A stretch of DNA of 64,000 nucleotides from Malaya genurostris (GCF_030247185.1 NC_080571.1:922001-986000), one strand, 5' to 3'; positions 1 to 11,689 are shown, counted from the stretch's first letter. Program-made: numbers and translations. Notes: generated from the letters alone by a model not told the origin.

Positions 1-2
1 TG

Positions 3-502
3 ACAATCAGATGGCCACATGTCAATATTGCCAAAAAAACTGTTCACTATGGTAAGCCATGTGATAAACTAGACAAGGAGACAACTACACCAAAGGACAA
101 CGGTGCATCCTTCACACAAACCCCAAGCAACCCCAGTACTCCTGTGACAGCCGCCAACAACAATGAAGCATCCCCTGCAACGAAACCATCAGTCTACTCT
201 ATAGAAGTACACCGGCTGCAGTTAACAACTTACCCTCCAACCAACCAGCAATTGCTACCAATATGCAACAAGGTGCATCTACAGCAACTAGCAACGAAAA
301 GAAGACGGAAATCGACAACAATACCATCGATGCGGCAATGGATGACGAGACGAACCACGAACGAAGTGCCCCTCAATCCTCGCAGGAGGGAAGTGGAAGC
401 TCCTCTCCCCCTAGAAAAAGAGTGACAACGAGATCCAACTCAAAAAAAAATTATTAAAAAAATCGGCCACGTAAAGCTTGTACGCAAATAGGCCTGAATA
501 AA
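3..502 (+). pseudogene. C-terminal remnant of a retrotransposon ORF1-like protein plus 3' end
   Basis: An open frame from base 3 reads through a His/Cys-containing stretch (HVNIAKKTVHYGKPC) and then Thr/Pro/Ser/Asn-rich sequence. The likely continuation shifts frame near 230-260 and ends in an acidic, then basic tail (MDDETNHERSAPQSS to KRVTTRSNSKKNY, stop at 455-457). An AATAAA lies at 497-502, as at the 3' end of a transcript. The low-complexity tail after a Cys/His segment resembles gag-like ORF1 proteins of non-LTR elements, but no reverse transcriptase is attached and I cannot name the family. It is cut by the window edge and frameshifted, so it is probably dead. Confidence 0.35.
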
Positions 503-1635
503 AATATCTTTTTAAATAATAAATATGTTGCTAGGAATCATTCGTATTCAATTTACGGTCGCATGCTGAGACTATAGATTTTATCAGATGATAAAGGTTA
601 ATGCGGTCAAATTTCATTTTCAATCGAATATTCTTTAAGGAGAATGAAATTCATGGCCATTCACTTTCAGCATATCCCTTCTCATTCAATTGGATTTTGT
701 TGCCATACTCAAATGAAGCTCACAGAATTGGTCGTCAGTTGAATAACCGTACCTAGTGATTTGAAATTTTCCTTGTTCAGTTTCAATTGATAAGTAGTCT
801 AACTGCTTCATTGTCTTAGGTATTAGAAGTGAGCAAGTTTGAATAAATGGGCATGAACATCTACTCGAAAATCAGAATTCTCTCTGGCCAGGAATATAAA
901 TAGAAGGAGGGGGTTTTGATTTGAGTTTTCGATTATCACCAACAAGTTTAAATCGATCATTTTCGACTGTTTGAGATGTGTTCTAACGTATTAAAATTGA
1001 AAACTGAAAGTGGAAACAATTAATTTATGTTTGCTCTATAGCTGAAATTTCAGCTATCATGACTGGTTACCTTTCATCTAGCATCTTGAACCAATCCGAA
1101 TGTTTACATTAAGCTCATTTGAAGGGTGCTCTCTCATTCATTTGAAAAAGATAGAGTAAAGTGTTATAATTCAGGTGTTTCTAAACGTGTTAGATTCTAG
1201 ATCTTCGATGATTGGCGGGTATCGAGTTATGGAGAGCAACCAATACCAGCAGAAATGAACAAATAGTAGTGCAATTTTCACAATACCGTTTCATTGATCG
1301 AACTTCAGTGCAAAACAAAGGGCACCGAACGAGCGGAATCAATAAAAAAAACGATATTAGATTATTAGTAAAATCGTTTGGCATCCGGTGCATAAGATCT
1401 CTTTCAAATATTGTTTCAGTGGAACGACTACTTTCAGGAAAATGCATTAATAGCAAAACTATTCACCTTCAGCACGATAATAATGGCTTGATACCTTCGA
1501 AAGATACTTCGGACGATGTATCGAGCGTATTTTTTTTTCAAATTTTGGTGAATTGCTTCAAATTTCGGTGATTCATTTGAGCCCAAACGTCTTCAATTGG
1601 CCTAGACACGATCCAAAGTATATCCACAAAATCGA
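458..1635. other. AT-rich intergenic, no gene seen
   Basis: Apart from the polyadenylation signal at 497-502, I see no supported coding sequence or terminal inverted repeats here. The open frames around 1190-1570 have no recognisable domain and overlap on opposite strands. Confidence 0.5.
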
Positions 1636-1870
1636 AGTACTGAAACAAGTACAGATAGTACATGAACAAGTACAGAAACGTGTACAGCAGATAAAGAAAC
1701 ATGTGCCGAAAGTACGAAAACAGGTACATAAAATTAAGAAACATGCACAGAAAGTACCGAATATAAATAAACGATAAAAAAATCACAGAAAGCACAAGAA
1801 CAGGTGCAAAAAGTATAGCAATAAGTACGGAAACAAGTACAGAAAATACTGAAACATGTACAGATAAAAG
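1636..1870. repeat. Degenerate short tandem repeat (AAGTACAGAAAC-like)
   Basis: Roughly fifteen imperfect copies of a 10-15-base motif of the type GAAACAAGTACAGA / GAACAGGTACAGA follow each other. One frame reads as a repetitive Lys/Gln/Val/His peptide (KQVQ, EQVQK, RKQVHK). The period varies and there is no start context or domain, so I call it a degenerate minisatellite and not a gene. Confidence 0.6.
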
Positions 1871-2598
1871 AATTTAAGTTTAAAAGCTAATGGCAAATGT
1901 AATCGAGGCAACAAAAGTTAAGAAATTTTTATTCCACGCATTCCAATAATATCAGTGTTGGAGCTCAAACGCTTAGTTACTGATTTGTAAGATTATTTCA
2001 TTGCCTCTGGAAAGGCCAAGGCTAAGATTTTTTCTAATGATTAAACGTATCACTTTCTACTTGCTGTTAACGATATATTGTCTACCAATAAAATATTAAT
2101 ATATCATAAAATAACTTTTTGAGTCCTCTAGTAGCTCGGTTACAGGAAACCATTGTGTACTGATTCAATTTTTCAGTAGAGATAACTTCACGTCTGTTTA
2201 GTGGATTATGTTGAACTGTGAATGTGGCAGTTCTACATGAACTGCTATAAACTTGTGGATCGTATATGAACCGTCAAATAAAAACTTTCTGAATTTGAAG
2301 GATGTGCGAGCAACGTTTCAAATATTACTGTATTTTATATTTCAACTGTTTGGGTTAAAGCGCCTTCAAAGAAAACATTGATTCCAAATAAAGTTGGCTC
2401 AATGAAATGAACAGAACTGTAATCGGAGTAAGTTCAATGACATTGCTTTTATTTTTTACTAATGACACATAATCTCATTTGTCAGAATAAAAAAAAGACA
2501 TTAAATCTGAATTCTCTTAACTTTAATCGCTAAAGGCTAACTACTAGATCTAATAAATGTTTATTAGGGTAGGATAAGGTTACATGGAAAAAATAAGT
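1871..2598. other. AT-rich intergenic, no gene seen
   Basis: Nothing recognised except a possible polyadenylation signal for the neighbouring minus-strand gene: TTTATT at 2560-2565, i.e. AATAAA on the minus strand. Confidence 0.5.
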
Positions 2599-2607
2599 TT
2601 TATTTTT

Positions 2608-3166
2608 TCAAGTTAGTAAATTTTCCGTGTTCCATTTGAGTTCTAAAGTAGTTAGTAGAATTTCGCGGTTTAGGGTCGTTGCTAGTGATCGTGTTATGAT
2701 TAGACGACGTCTTTGATTATACTTTGGAATTGATTTGTAAACTTCATCTTCCCCTTCATGCAAATCCCATACAAACTGCAAACCATGATCGTGAAAATAT
2801 AGTTTCACTAATCGTGGTCGAATGTTTTTTACTTCCTATGGGACCCAAATGAAACACGAAATATTCACAGGAGCTAGATCTAAATTTTCTTTCACCCTAA
2901 TGCCCATTCAGCATGCGTTGTGCACTTCTCGGTCGCATGATTGGCACATCGCTAACAAAGACTGACACAGTCGATTTAAAAAAAAAAACAAACTTTCGAC
3001 TTTTGAAACAAATGAAAGGAGATATACTTACTTGTTCTGTCAGATATGCTCCAACGCTGGGACTGCTTACAATGGAAAATTTCCTATCATTTCGTAAGAG
3101 TTGATGATATTTGTTCCAGAATATCGAGGCACGCGTTAAACCCAAACCACGTGCGCACATCACCAT
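2608..3166 (-). CDS. Unrecognised two-exon gene, 120-aa basic protein (possibly mitochondrial)
   Basis: Two minus-strand open segments join cleanly. Exon 1 is 3032-3166: 45 codons starting MVMCARGLGLTR and ending YLTEQ, followed by a consensus donor GTAAGTAT. Exon 2 is 2608-2835, following an acceptor CCCATAG and starting EVKNIRPRLVKLYFHDHGLQ. Both exons are whole codons, giving 120 aa. AATAAA occurs on the minus strand at 2599-2604 and 2560-2565, just past the stop. Exon 2 uses varied codons and encodes a balanced charged/hydrophobic sequence (DLHEGEDEVYKSIPKY, RRRLIITRSLATTLNRE), which looks like real protein. The N-terminus lacks acidic residues until residue 27 and is rich in Arg/Lys/Ser, as in mitochondrial targeting peptides; that is inference. 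I do not recognise the family. The start could also be the second ATG, two codons in. Confidence 0.6.
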
Positions 3167-3178
3167 CGTTAATAACAA

Positions 3179-5040
3179 TTCTTTTGGTAAGGCAAACTTA
3201 ACACAAAGATTGTTGAATTAAGTAAAAACGCGATACAAAACCACTTTCGAACGAATGTAAACTTTTTCGAACTTTTTTAAGTAAGTAACTCTAAATCACA
3301 GCATGATAACTAAAACTAAAATATCATAAATCTAAACTTAACAGTGGCAAAAGAAAACTCGGGCTCAAGTGCTCCGGAGGACCTTCCAGTTGACTGCCTC
3401 ACACTCGACTAATCATCACAGGGATTCGACTCGCAAGTCAACCATCATCCGGATCTCGATCCGTTCTGCACACTGCTGGGAACTGGTCAATATTATTGAG
3501 ACTAAGTTGATAAGAAATTTACAGCTATTCATATTGTTAGTCCGATTCCGCAAGGCACCCATTTGAGAATAAGGCACTGATAGTGCCTTTCATTCGGGCG
3601 TCCTTTCACACCCGTACGGTCGTTGAATGATGATTCAACTATGTATGAACATTACATTCAAACGTCAGGTCAGGTAACACTCAGTAGGACAAAGGCGGGC
3701 TTTTTGTCTATCGCACCAAATTTTATTACCTGTGTTGTTTATCAGCAACTTGACCAACCAGGATGCCATCCAGACACCGATCTGACTGCCTGTCCAAATT
3801 TACTCGTTACTATCGCAAACATCAGCTGGCCATGACTGAAAGGATACATGGATGACGCACGGTTCGCAGTAGCCACGTTGCTTCCACCGTACAGTTCAAT
3901 GTGCTAGCAGTGAAAACAATGCAATTATCACAACATCCCGTCTACTGGGATGAGCGTAATTTGATAATGACAGTCCAAACACTGCGACCGAATAATTCAA
4001 TCGGGGCTTCCGATTCCAAATATTGGGAGCGTGAGTAAAATGTGTAATCAGTTTGACCTACAATTGCCATCAGCATTCAAGTACGAGTGTTTGGGAAAAA
4101 AGAAACCGATACACTCCGATAATCGGTTGATTAGGTGAATTCGAATTTGTGCATCAAATTTTTGTTGATGACGTGAATTTCTGACAGGAGACCCGAAGAA
4201 ATCGTCGATAAACCGTTTTACTGCAAGACATCACAGAATCGCGAAACTAGAAGTGAATAGAGGAAGATATTTTCCAATAGAAACATAATCCTAATCAATT
4301 TAGTTTATTATTATTATTATTGTGACTTTGATATTCATAACAAAAATTCTATACATTTTCCTTCAAGACAGCTGCAAACACGGAAGATTAAAGATTGATA
4401 GGCTAGGACAGCCAACACCGTGGCACATTAGATTACCGATCAAAGTACGATGTGAATTATACACTTGAACTGAATCTTCTAGCGGAACTGCAAAACGTTC
4501 ATAAGTTCGTGAAAAAATACTGATCTAAACACTAGGCATAAATACACTAATGCAATAATTAAAACTTTGATTACAAATCCTTGTAATACACTTCAACTCA
4601 ACGTTGGCATGTCAATCTAGCTTAACTATTCGAAGGACTATGCGCACACTCTTATTGTGCTACTTCCTCAGAAGACGATGGCACCCAGATGAAACCATTC
4701 TATCGAACAAATATAGTGTACGTATTCTGTCATAAAAATATGTTTTCAAACTGCTACTTTTACAATGGGGTCGAGGCATCACTCATACAAAACATTCTAA
4801 TAAATAGATACAAATGTTTTAAACTTTAAATGCTCATTTAATCCGCTTGGGAAATTTTAACACTTCAAGGACCAAGCCTTGAAAAAAGTTGGAACGTTAA
4901 TGTTGAGCCTTCATATTTTGGCTTCTCTTAAACTAATTCCGAAAAAAATTGTACACACGAATTTTATATATTGATCTGTTAATAAGATGCGGATAGTTAT
5001 AGTTAAGAATGTATTTTGTTCTAGTTCCAACGATTTTTGT
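3179..5040. other. Intergenic, no supported gene
   Basis: Contains short open frames at 3369-3566 and 3623-3835 of moderately higher GC, but no recognisable domain, splice pattern or repeat ends. A short (TTA)n run lies at about 4305-4321. I cannot assign a function. Confidence 0.4.
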
Positions 5041-5466
5041 GTTCATACCTAAATTATCGAGGAAATAACCAGCCTTTCAGCCTCATCGAAATTATTCGAG
5101 ATAATTGTGAGTGGTACTATTTTAGATAGTGCAAAGAACTACATTTCATCTGATCAACACGGTTTTATGCCTGGTAGATCAGTTACAACGAATTTATTGA
5201 CCTTCACGTCTAAATGTATTTCTAGTATGGAGGCAAAAGCACAAATGGATGTTATCTACACCGATCTAAAAGCAGCGTTTGACAATATTGATTATCTCGA
5301 CTTGGTTTATCATCGCATATCGTGTCTTGGCTGAACTCATATCACAGACTAACAGACATGACAGTATGAGTAAATTCTTATAAAAATAATTTTTCTTGAT
5401 ACACTAGTTCCACCTATATTGTACTGCGCGAACTATTTACTATCTGTACACCCCTTGTGTTATGTA

Positions 5467-6063
5467 CAGAGATGCCATTTATACAGATTTATCTGTATTA
5501 TACAGATTTTTGCATGCTCATATAGATTTAATATAGAGTATAGATTTTATACAGATTTCCTCAATTTAATACAGATTCATACAGATCTCACAAAAAGTAA
5601 GAAAGAAAAAAAGTATTTGATTCCTGTGACTAGATAAAAGTGTATCAACCAACGGACAAATCACAAATTAATATAGAAATCTGTTGTGAAATCCATTTAT
5701 TTTATAATTTGAAATCAATTTGAACTGATATTCAAGGAAGTGATGGCATCATGAAACTTTACTATCAAACTGAGAGTTGTATGGCCCGACTTGACGTTGC
5801 ATATTGGGTGTTACAATTCCATGTCAAAATATGAAGTAAACAATTCCAAACAAGATGAATATATGGAATTACAATTCAATTGTTGTGGACAAAAAATAAA
5901 TGAAAACTATGAAAATCTAACATCCTACAACCACAATCTATTGGAATAACAACTTTTAGCATCATTTTGTTGTAAGAATTTCATTTTATTAATGAATGCA
6001 GATTAATACTGATTTTTGGTAAAAAGTAATACAGATTTTCTATGAAAATATCTGGCATCTCTG
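5467..6063. mobile_element. hAT-type MITE (CAGAGATGCC ends), copy 1
   Basis: Terminal inverted repeats CAGAGATGCCA/TGGCATCTCTG are flanked by the 8-bp direct repeat GTTATGTA (5459-5466 and 6064-6071). An 8-bp duplication and CAGxG ends are the hallmark of hAT elements. The sequence is rich in TACAGAT repeats and non-coding. A shorter inverted-orientation copy is at 25341-25737; this one has about 160 bp of extra internal sequence. Confidence 0.85.
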
Positions 6064-6182
6064 GTTATGTACAGGTTTTTTAACTAGTTGGTTTCCCCTC
6101 GTTTGTCAACACCGATCAGCTGCTTGCAGGGATGCCTGATTTCATCAAAATATTTGAAAATGAATCGTCACAATAAATTATT

Positions 6183-6698
6183 AGCGGCCCTTACACGATT
6201 ATTAAAAGTGTCATTACTAAAAAGTAACGAGACTTTTAACGATCGTGTAAGGACTGCGAGTTCAGTAATGATACGAGTAATGATGGAATTCCGGATTTTC
6301 CATCATTACCAACATTATTTCTTCTTCTTATTTTATTGTGGAAGTGGTGAATCTTCAGTTGTATTAGATGAGAAAATTTGACAACCATGAAGTAAACATT
6401 CTCTTCAGAACTGTACGTGAAAAAAATTCTGGAAATGACAAACCTTAACGTTTCAATGGCAAATAAAATTTATTTTCAGCTAAACGAAGATAAAGAATAT
6501 TGCTAATATTCTTTAATTGCTGAGGGATTGTTATTCTGGTTACAAGCCCCGTGCTGGAATAGTTACAAATACTCATCATTAATAATGAACGTGTAATGCT
6601 AAAAAGTAATGATATACAGTAATGCAGTAATGACGAGCGTTTGAGCAGAAGTGTCATTACTTAGTAATGACACTTTTAATGATCGTGTAAGGGCCGCT
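6183..6698. mobile_element. MITE with AGCGGCCCTTACACG ends, 3-bp target duplication
   Basis: Inverted ends AGCGGCCCTTACACGATTAT / …GATCGTGTAAGGGCCGCT are flanked by ATT on both sides (6180-6182 and 6699-6701). The inverted repeats extend inward through AAAAGTGTCATTACT. It is 516 bp with no coding capacity. A 3-bp duplication with GGCCC-type ends suggests PIF/Harbinger, which is inference. Partial relative at 52253-52391; different family with the same 15-bp ends at 38491-38821. Confidence 0.8.
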
Positions 6699-7300
6699 AT
6701 TGGATTACGTTGGTAATATACTTAACTTTTTCGCGAGGTTGGAAGGTAATCATTTATTTGACTCAACGTTGTTCATCTAGACTATTTTTTTATTGTTTTG
6801 GTAGTTTTCACCCGAAATTAAGTGGCGGCAGACCAGAAGCAAGTAAATATTGTAACAAAACGGGTTCGATTTTGTATTGCGTTGGAGGATGAGAAGTAGG
6901 CACAATTATGTATAAAGTTTTGGCAATATGTATTAAATCTGTATCCTGCATGAAATTCGCGTGGACGTATACAAATCAATACATTACAGGTAATTCTGTA
7001 TGAATGGCAACTCTGACACAGGTGAGTACTGTCCCAAATAAAGGAATATTCGAAATGACCGTTAAAATGATTGAAGAATCTAATTTGAGTGTCCTGTCTG
7101 TTAGTCTGTGCTCATATCTTTCCGATAGACAACTGCGTGTAAAAATTAATAACATTGCGTCGTCCGAATTTTCGAATAAATCAGGTGTTCCGCAAGGCCC
7201 TTGCTATTTGTAGTATTTTTAAACGATGTTGCATTACTCTTGGGATCTGGTTGTAAATTGATCTATGCAGCGGATTTGAAACTGTATCTCGTCGTTCGTA

Positions 7301-8583
7301 ACAGTTCGGCTGAAAAGTTCGTATCGTTTAATAGAAACACACATGTTTTTGCCAAAATTCGTTTTTATTATTCAACATAATTGCCATCAGAGGCGATACA
7401 GCGATTATAGCGATCTTCCAACTTTTCGATACCATTTTTGTAGTACGATTTATCCTTTGCCTCAAAATAGGCCTCAGTTTCAGCGATGACCTCTTCATTG
7501 CTTCTAATTTTTTTACCAGCGAGCATTCTCTTGAGGTCTGAGAACAGGAAAAAGTCACTGGGGGCCAAATCTGGAGAATACGGTGGATGAGGGAGCAATT
7601 CCAAGCCCAATTCGTTCAATTTCAGCATGGTTTTCATCGACTTGTGACACGGTGCATTGTCTTGATGAAACAAAACTTTTTTCTTCTTCAAATGAGGCCG
7701 TTTTTTTTAAATTTCGTCCTTCAAACGCTCTAATAACGCTATATAATAGTCACTGTTGATGATTTTTCCCTTTTCAAGGTACTCGATGAAAATTATACCA
7801 TGCGAATCCCAAAATACAGACGCCATAACCTTACCGGCCGATTGTTGAGTCTTTCCACGCTTCGGGTTTGGTTCATTGCGTGCAGTCCACTCAGCTGACT
7901 GTCGATTGGACTCCGGAGTGAAGTAATGGAGCCATGTTTCGTCCATTGTTATATATCGACGAAAAAAATCGGTTTTATTTCGATATAACAGCTCCAAACA
8001 CTGCTCAGAATCATCAATTCGTAGTTGTTTTTGATCGATTGTGAGCTCACGCGGCACCCATTTTGCACAAAGCTTTCTCATATCCAAATATTCGTGAATA
8101 ATATGTCCAACACGTTCCTTTGATATCTTTAGGGTGTCAGCTATCTCGATCAACTTCACTTTACGGTCATTGAAAATCATTTTGTGGATTTTTTTCACGT
8201 TTTCATCGGTAACAGCCTCTTTTGGACGTCCACTGCGTTCATCGTCTTCGGTGCTCATATGACCAGTACGAAATTTTGCAAACCACTTACGAATTGTAGC
8301 TTCGCCCGGTGCAGAGTCTGGATAACACTCATCAAGCCATATTTTGGTATCGGCGGCACTTTTTTTCATCAAAAAGTAGTGTTTCATCAACACACAAAAT
8401 TCCTTTTTTTCCATTTTTTTCACAATAACAAAAGTAGCTTCACTCAAAATGCAATATCTCACAAACTAATAATCAGACAGCTGTCAAATTTATACACGTA
8501 TCTTTTGAAGGTTGTTACTAACTGAAAATTAATTCTAGTGGCGCCCTCTCATAGAAACGATACGAACTTTTCAGCCGATCTGT
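7301..8583 (-). mobile_element. mariner element, irritans-type, complete ends
   Basis: 1283 bp between TA dinucleotides (7299-7300, 8584-8585). The 29-bp inverted repeats (ACAGATCGGCTGAAAAGTTC… / ACAGTTCGGCTGAAAAGTTC…) differ at one base. It lies inside the LINE reverse transcriptase at a point where the LINE copy at 33.27 kb reads straight through with a single TA, which proves the insertion boundaries. Length and structure are standard for mariner. Confidence 0.96.
7368..8414 (-). pseudogene. mariner transposase (irritans subfamily), one frameshift
   Basis: DNA transposase for cut-and-paste movement, about 348 codons from MEKKEFCVLMKHYF. The N-terminal HTH region includes RSGRPKEAVTDENVKKIHKM and ISKERVGHIIHEYLDMRK. 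The catalytic D,D34D triad is visible as MDETWLHYF, LFHQDNAPCHKS and PHPPYSPDLAPSDFF. By recall, the sequence is very close to the Himar1/irritans group. A single-base length change in an A/T run gives TAA at 7707-7709, splitting the protein after LLERLKDEI; the downstream frame (7368-7691) carries the last two Asp motifs and ends NYVE. No other disabling change was noted, so inactivation looks recent. Confidence 0.93.
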
Positions 8584-9062
8584 TAGTGATGAGGATTGCC
8601 AACGACTGCAAGATTTGCTTACAAGGTTCGCCAATTGGTGCAGGGAAAATAAACTTATTATCAATGTAACCAAATGCCAAGTTATCACATTTCATCGGAT
8701 TCCACGTCCCATTATATTCGACTAATGCATTGATGGAACAATGTTATCTAGAGTGACTCAGGAGTGTGATCTTGGTGTACAACTGGATTGACGTTCGATG
8801 TCCAACGCTCGCTAGTTATTTCGAAAGTTTCCCATCAACTAAAATTGTCAAAGACTTCAAAGATCCGCTTTGCTTGGAGGCTTTATATTGCTCATTCGTC
8901 CGCCCGATTCTGGAAGATGCTTCAGTAATCTGGTGTCCGTATCAAATATCGTGCAGCCTTAGACTTGAACGTGTTCAGAAACGCTTTATTCGCATGGCAT
9001 TACGACATTTGCCTTGGAAAGATCCTTTAAACTTGCCACCATACCCGGATAGACGCCAATTA

Positions 9063-10197
9063 AGGAGTGTATCGATAAGTAGTTGGCAACATTCAAACAG
9101 TTATTACTCTGAAATGGCTTAATTTTTTGCAGCGTGTTTTGCGGTACAATGTTTGTTTACATGTCAATATTAGCTGCGCAATCGATTGGTTTCGATACGG
9201 TTTATCGTTTCAATGATGAGTCGAATCGATCCGGAAATGCGAAAGAAAATTCTGCACACTTGGTACTCAGAAAGTGGTGTCACGTACAACGAAATTGCAA
9301 AACGGGTGAAATAACACCACACCAGTGTCAAAAATATTATCGAGAAGTTCGGTAAAACCCTGTCCATGAAGGATTTGCCCCGATCCGGTAGGAAAACGGG
9401 TCCCAGCCAGCCCGGCCAGGACTTAAAAGTGGTTGAGTACGTCAGGAAAAACCCATCGGCGTCGACGCGAGATTTGGCCAAGCAGCTCAACACCAGCATC
9501 GGGATGATTCAACGGATCAAAGTTCGGAACTCCCTGAAAACGTACAAGAAACAGAAGGTGCCGAAAAAGTCCCTGGTACAGCAAGTTCAGGCCAAAACAA
9601 GAGCGCGAAAACTGTATAACCGGATTCTACAGAATAAAGACGGATGCATCCTGATCGACGACGAAACCTACGCCAAGGAAGACTCTCGAGCGCTGCCTGG
9701 ACCGCAATATTATACGAAATTGGTGTACCAGGACCTGGAAGACGTTGACACCACGGTGGCGATGGGAAAGTTTGGGCAGAAGGTGTTGGTCTGGCAAGCA
9801 ATTTGTATCTGTGGTTTGCGGTCATAGATTTTCTTCACGAAGGGCACAATTAACGCCAAGATGTACGAGGAAGAATGTTTGAAGAAGAGAATGCTGCCAC
9901 TGTACAGAAAGCATAAGGCTCCTCCTCTATTCTGGCCGGATTTGGCTTCAGCCCACTGCGCCAACTCCGTTCTACACTGGTTGTCAAAAAATAATGTATA
10001 ATTCGTGGAAAAGGACATCATCCCACCGAACTGCCCGGATCTTCGGCCAATTGAAAGGTATTGGGCAATTGTCAAGCGGCACTTTCGGAAGGAAGATACA
10101 GTGTACCAACTGTAGCTTCGAACTGATGTCAAAATATGTTTTTTTCCGCTTTTTTATTCAATAATCAATGTTGCTAACTACATTCCGATACACTCCT
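9063..10197 (+). mobile_element. ITmD37E-type Tc1/mariner element
   Basis: 1135 bp flanked by TA (9061-9062, 10198-10199). Inverted ends share AGGAGTGTATCG and then A-T-rich matches through AGTTGGCAACATT/AGTTAGCAACATT. Removing it restores CGCCAATTATTGGGAATCGA, exactly as in the uninterrupted LINE copy near 32.63-32.66 kb. The 3' part has a D37E catalytic spacing, as in the mosquito ITmD37E family. Confidence 0.9.
9216..10115 (+). pseudogene. ITmD37E transposase, three in-frame stops
   Basis: A 299-codon frame runs uninterrupted by frameshift from ATG 9216 to TAG 10113-10115, but has in-frame stops at 9312-9314, 9825-9827 and 9999-10001. The N-terminus (MSRIDPEMRKKILHTWYSES) and DLPRSGRKTGPSQPGQD are a paired-like HTH DNA-binding domain. 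The catalytic motifs are ILIDDETYAKED, FWPDLASAHCAN and PPNCPDLRPIERYWAIVKR; 37 residues lie between the Asp of PDLAS and the Glu of RPIE. It is the only fully in-frame transposase in the window killed purely by point mutations. Confidence 0.9.
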
Positions 10198-10640
10198 TAT
10201 TGGGAATCGATACTTAACAGCGGCGAAGAAAAATTCAACAAGCATTGACCATAGCGAAATTAACAAACGGGGAGATTGATGCTCCAGAATTGCGTAGCAA
10301 AATTAGTTTTCGAGTACCAAGCAGATCATTGCGATATACGACTCTACTTCAAAACGGATTCCACAGGACTTTATTTGGAAGTAACGAACCTATAACTGCA
10401 TGCACACGAGCTTTTACTTCTGCTGAAACAATTTTTGAGTTTGATGAGTCTTCCAGTCGCTTTGCAGAAAGAATGAAACGAACTATATTATAAGGACAGT
10501 TTTTTCTATGTATTAATTTATTTCACTTGACTTAAGACGCATTGTAATTACTTTTTGTTTTGTGTTTGTTGTTCAAAAGAAAGTGGTTTTTGCGCATCTC
10601 TGAGAATGGCATGAAATTTGTTCAACTCATATAGGCTTTT

Positions 10641-10888
10641 TCCAACTCTGTCGGTTTATTATACTCGTATATTTGCATAAAATTAACAGCTTGGTGCTCT
10701 AGCCATAAATGCAGGCTTCCAAAACTAATTGATCGGTGGTGAATAGATGTACGATTGCTTTTATAATTGACTATCCTAAAAATTTGTGGAGATAATCTAT
10801 ATGGGGCATTCCACGCAAAATCAGCCACACAATTTTTTTTCATCTAACTATTTTTTTTCGGCAAAGAACTCTAAACTATTCGACACGT
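10641..10888. other. Intergenic, no gene seen
   Basis: Diverged downstream flank of the LINE 3' UTR; nothing recognised. Confidence 0.4.
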
Positions 10889-11655
10889 ATTTTTTATTTC
10901 AAAAAATTCCACGTACCACGTATTTTCGAGATATGGTTTTTTGAAGTTTCGCGTTTACAACTTTTTTCAACAGCCTATACTACATTACTAATAAAGATAC
11001 GAACATTCAATGAATATTTATATTTTACTGAAAACCAATTTTCCCCTGAAATAATAATTAAAGTCAAATAATTTTACACGATGCACACAAAACATCATTT
11101 GCTTGCAAAAAATCGAATTTCTTAAGAAGGAAAGAAGAAACTCGACGCAACGAATGTTTTTGATTGTTGAATTCATTTTTATACCGCGATTTTAACTGAA
11201 GCGTTGCTAGCAATAAACTGTCAAAGTTTGGATTCGATCAGTGGCGCGACATGTGTCGACAAGTTAAGTCCGTATTCGAGCGAGTTGCGCTGCGGTACGC
11301 TCTGCGCGTGCGGGTCGTGATTGAAAAATTCACTGCTCGGAAAATATAAATCTTTCCACTTGAGTTAGGCCCCTAAAGTTTCTTTTTTCAACTAAAAAAA
11401 GATAAAAAATGGGTCCAAGTTTTGATTTTTTTTTATAAATAATTTTTAACTTTTTTCATTAAATAAACTACAAAGGTTTATAGAATCGCTTATTTGAAAG
11501 CTAAGGAAAAGACGCACATTTCATATAATGGTCGAATTTTTGTATCTCTATTAGATTTTGCAGTATAGGCTGTTGAAAAAAGACTCTTTTTTATAAACGC
11601 TAAACTTTAAAAAATCATATCTCGAAAATTCTACGTACCATATTGAAATAAAATA
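10889..11655. repeat. Fold-back repeat, ~95-bp arms around ~590 bp
   Basis: The left arm (10889-10984, ending CAACAGCCTATACT) is inversely repeated at 11572-11655 (starting AGTATAGGCTGTTGAAAAAA and running through CATATCTCGAAAATTC to ACGTACCATATTGAAATAAA). Arms are about 80% matched with small gaps. The interior holds a short GC-rich patch (11230-11330) and no coding sequence. It is probably an old non-autonomous DNA element; no target duplication was identified. Confidence 0.65.
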
Positions 11656-11689
11656 GTATACCTTAGATATGACTATACGGGGGTGGATG

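Larger units (their letters stand above)
5343..7110. mobile_element. TIR element of unknown superfamily, 1.77 kb, 7-bp target duplication
   Basis: Ends are inverted: CACAGACTAACAGACATGACA-like at 5343 and its complement (…GTCCTGTCTGTTAGTCTGTG) ending at 7110. CTCATAT flanks both sides (5336-5342 and 7111-7117), and the LINE copy at 33.4 kb has that site once. It carries two later MITEs (5467-6063 and 6183-6698). Without them about 0.64 kb remains, with no transposase visible, so it is non-autonomous. I do not recognise the superfamily. Confidence 0.7.
5041..10640 (+). mobile_element. Non-LTR retrotransposon (jockey/CR1-type RT), copy 1, split by three insertions
   Basis: Four collinear pieces on the plus strand belong to one ORF2. 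5041-5342 reads QHGFMPGRSVTTNLL and VIYTDLKAAFDNID. 7118-7299 reads SDRQLRVKIN, SGVPQG and YAADLKLYL. 8586-9060 reads RLQDLLTRFANWC and ALRHLPWKDPLNLPPYPD. 10200-10640 holds the last codons and 3' UTR. The pieces are separated by a 1.77-kb TIR element, a mariner and an ITmD37E element. The second copy at 32.1-33.9 kb is continuous at two of the three junctions and gives the empty sites. The catalytic YADD is YAAD here (first Asp lost), and there are several stops and small deletions, so this copy is dead. Confidence 0.85.

Noticed and set aside
1190..1571. 119-aa and 88-aa overlapping open frames
   Set aside because: Opposite strands over the same DNA, no motif, compositional bias only.
9170..9825. 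Minus-strand open frames of about 100 aa over the ITmD37E element
   Set aside because: Shadows of the plus-strand transposase, whose catalytic motifs are clear.
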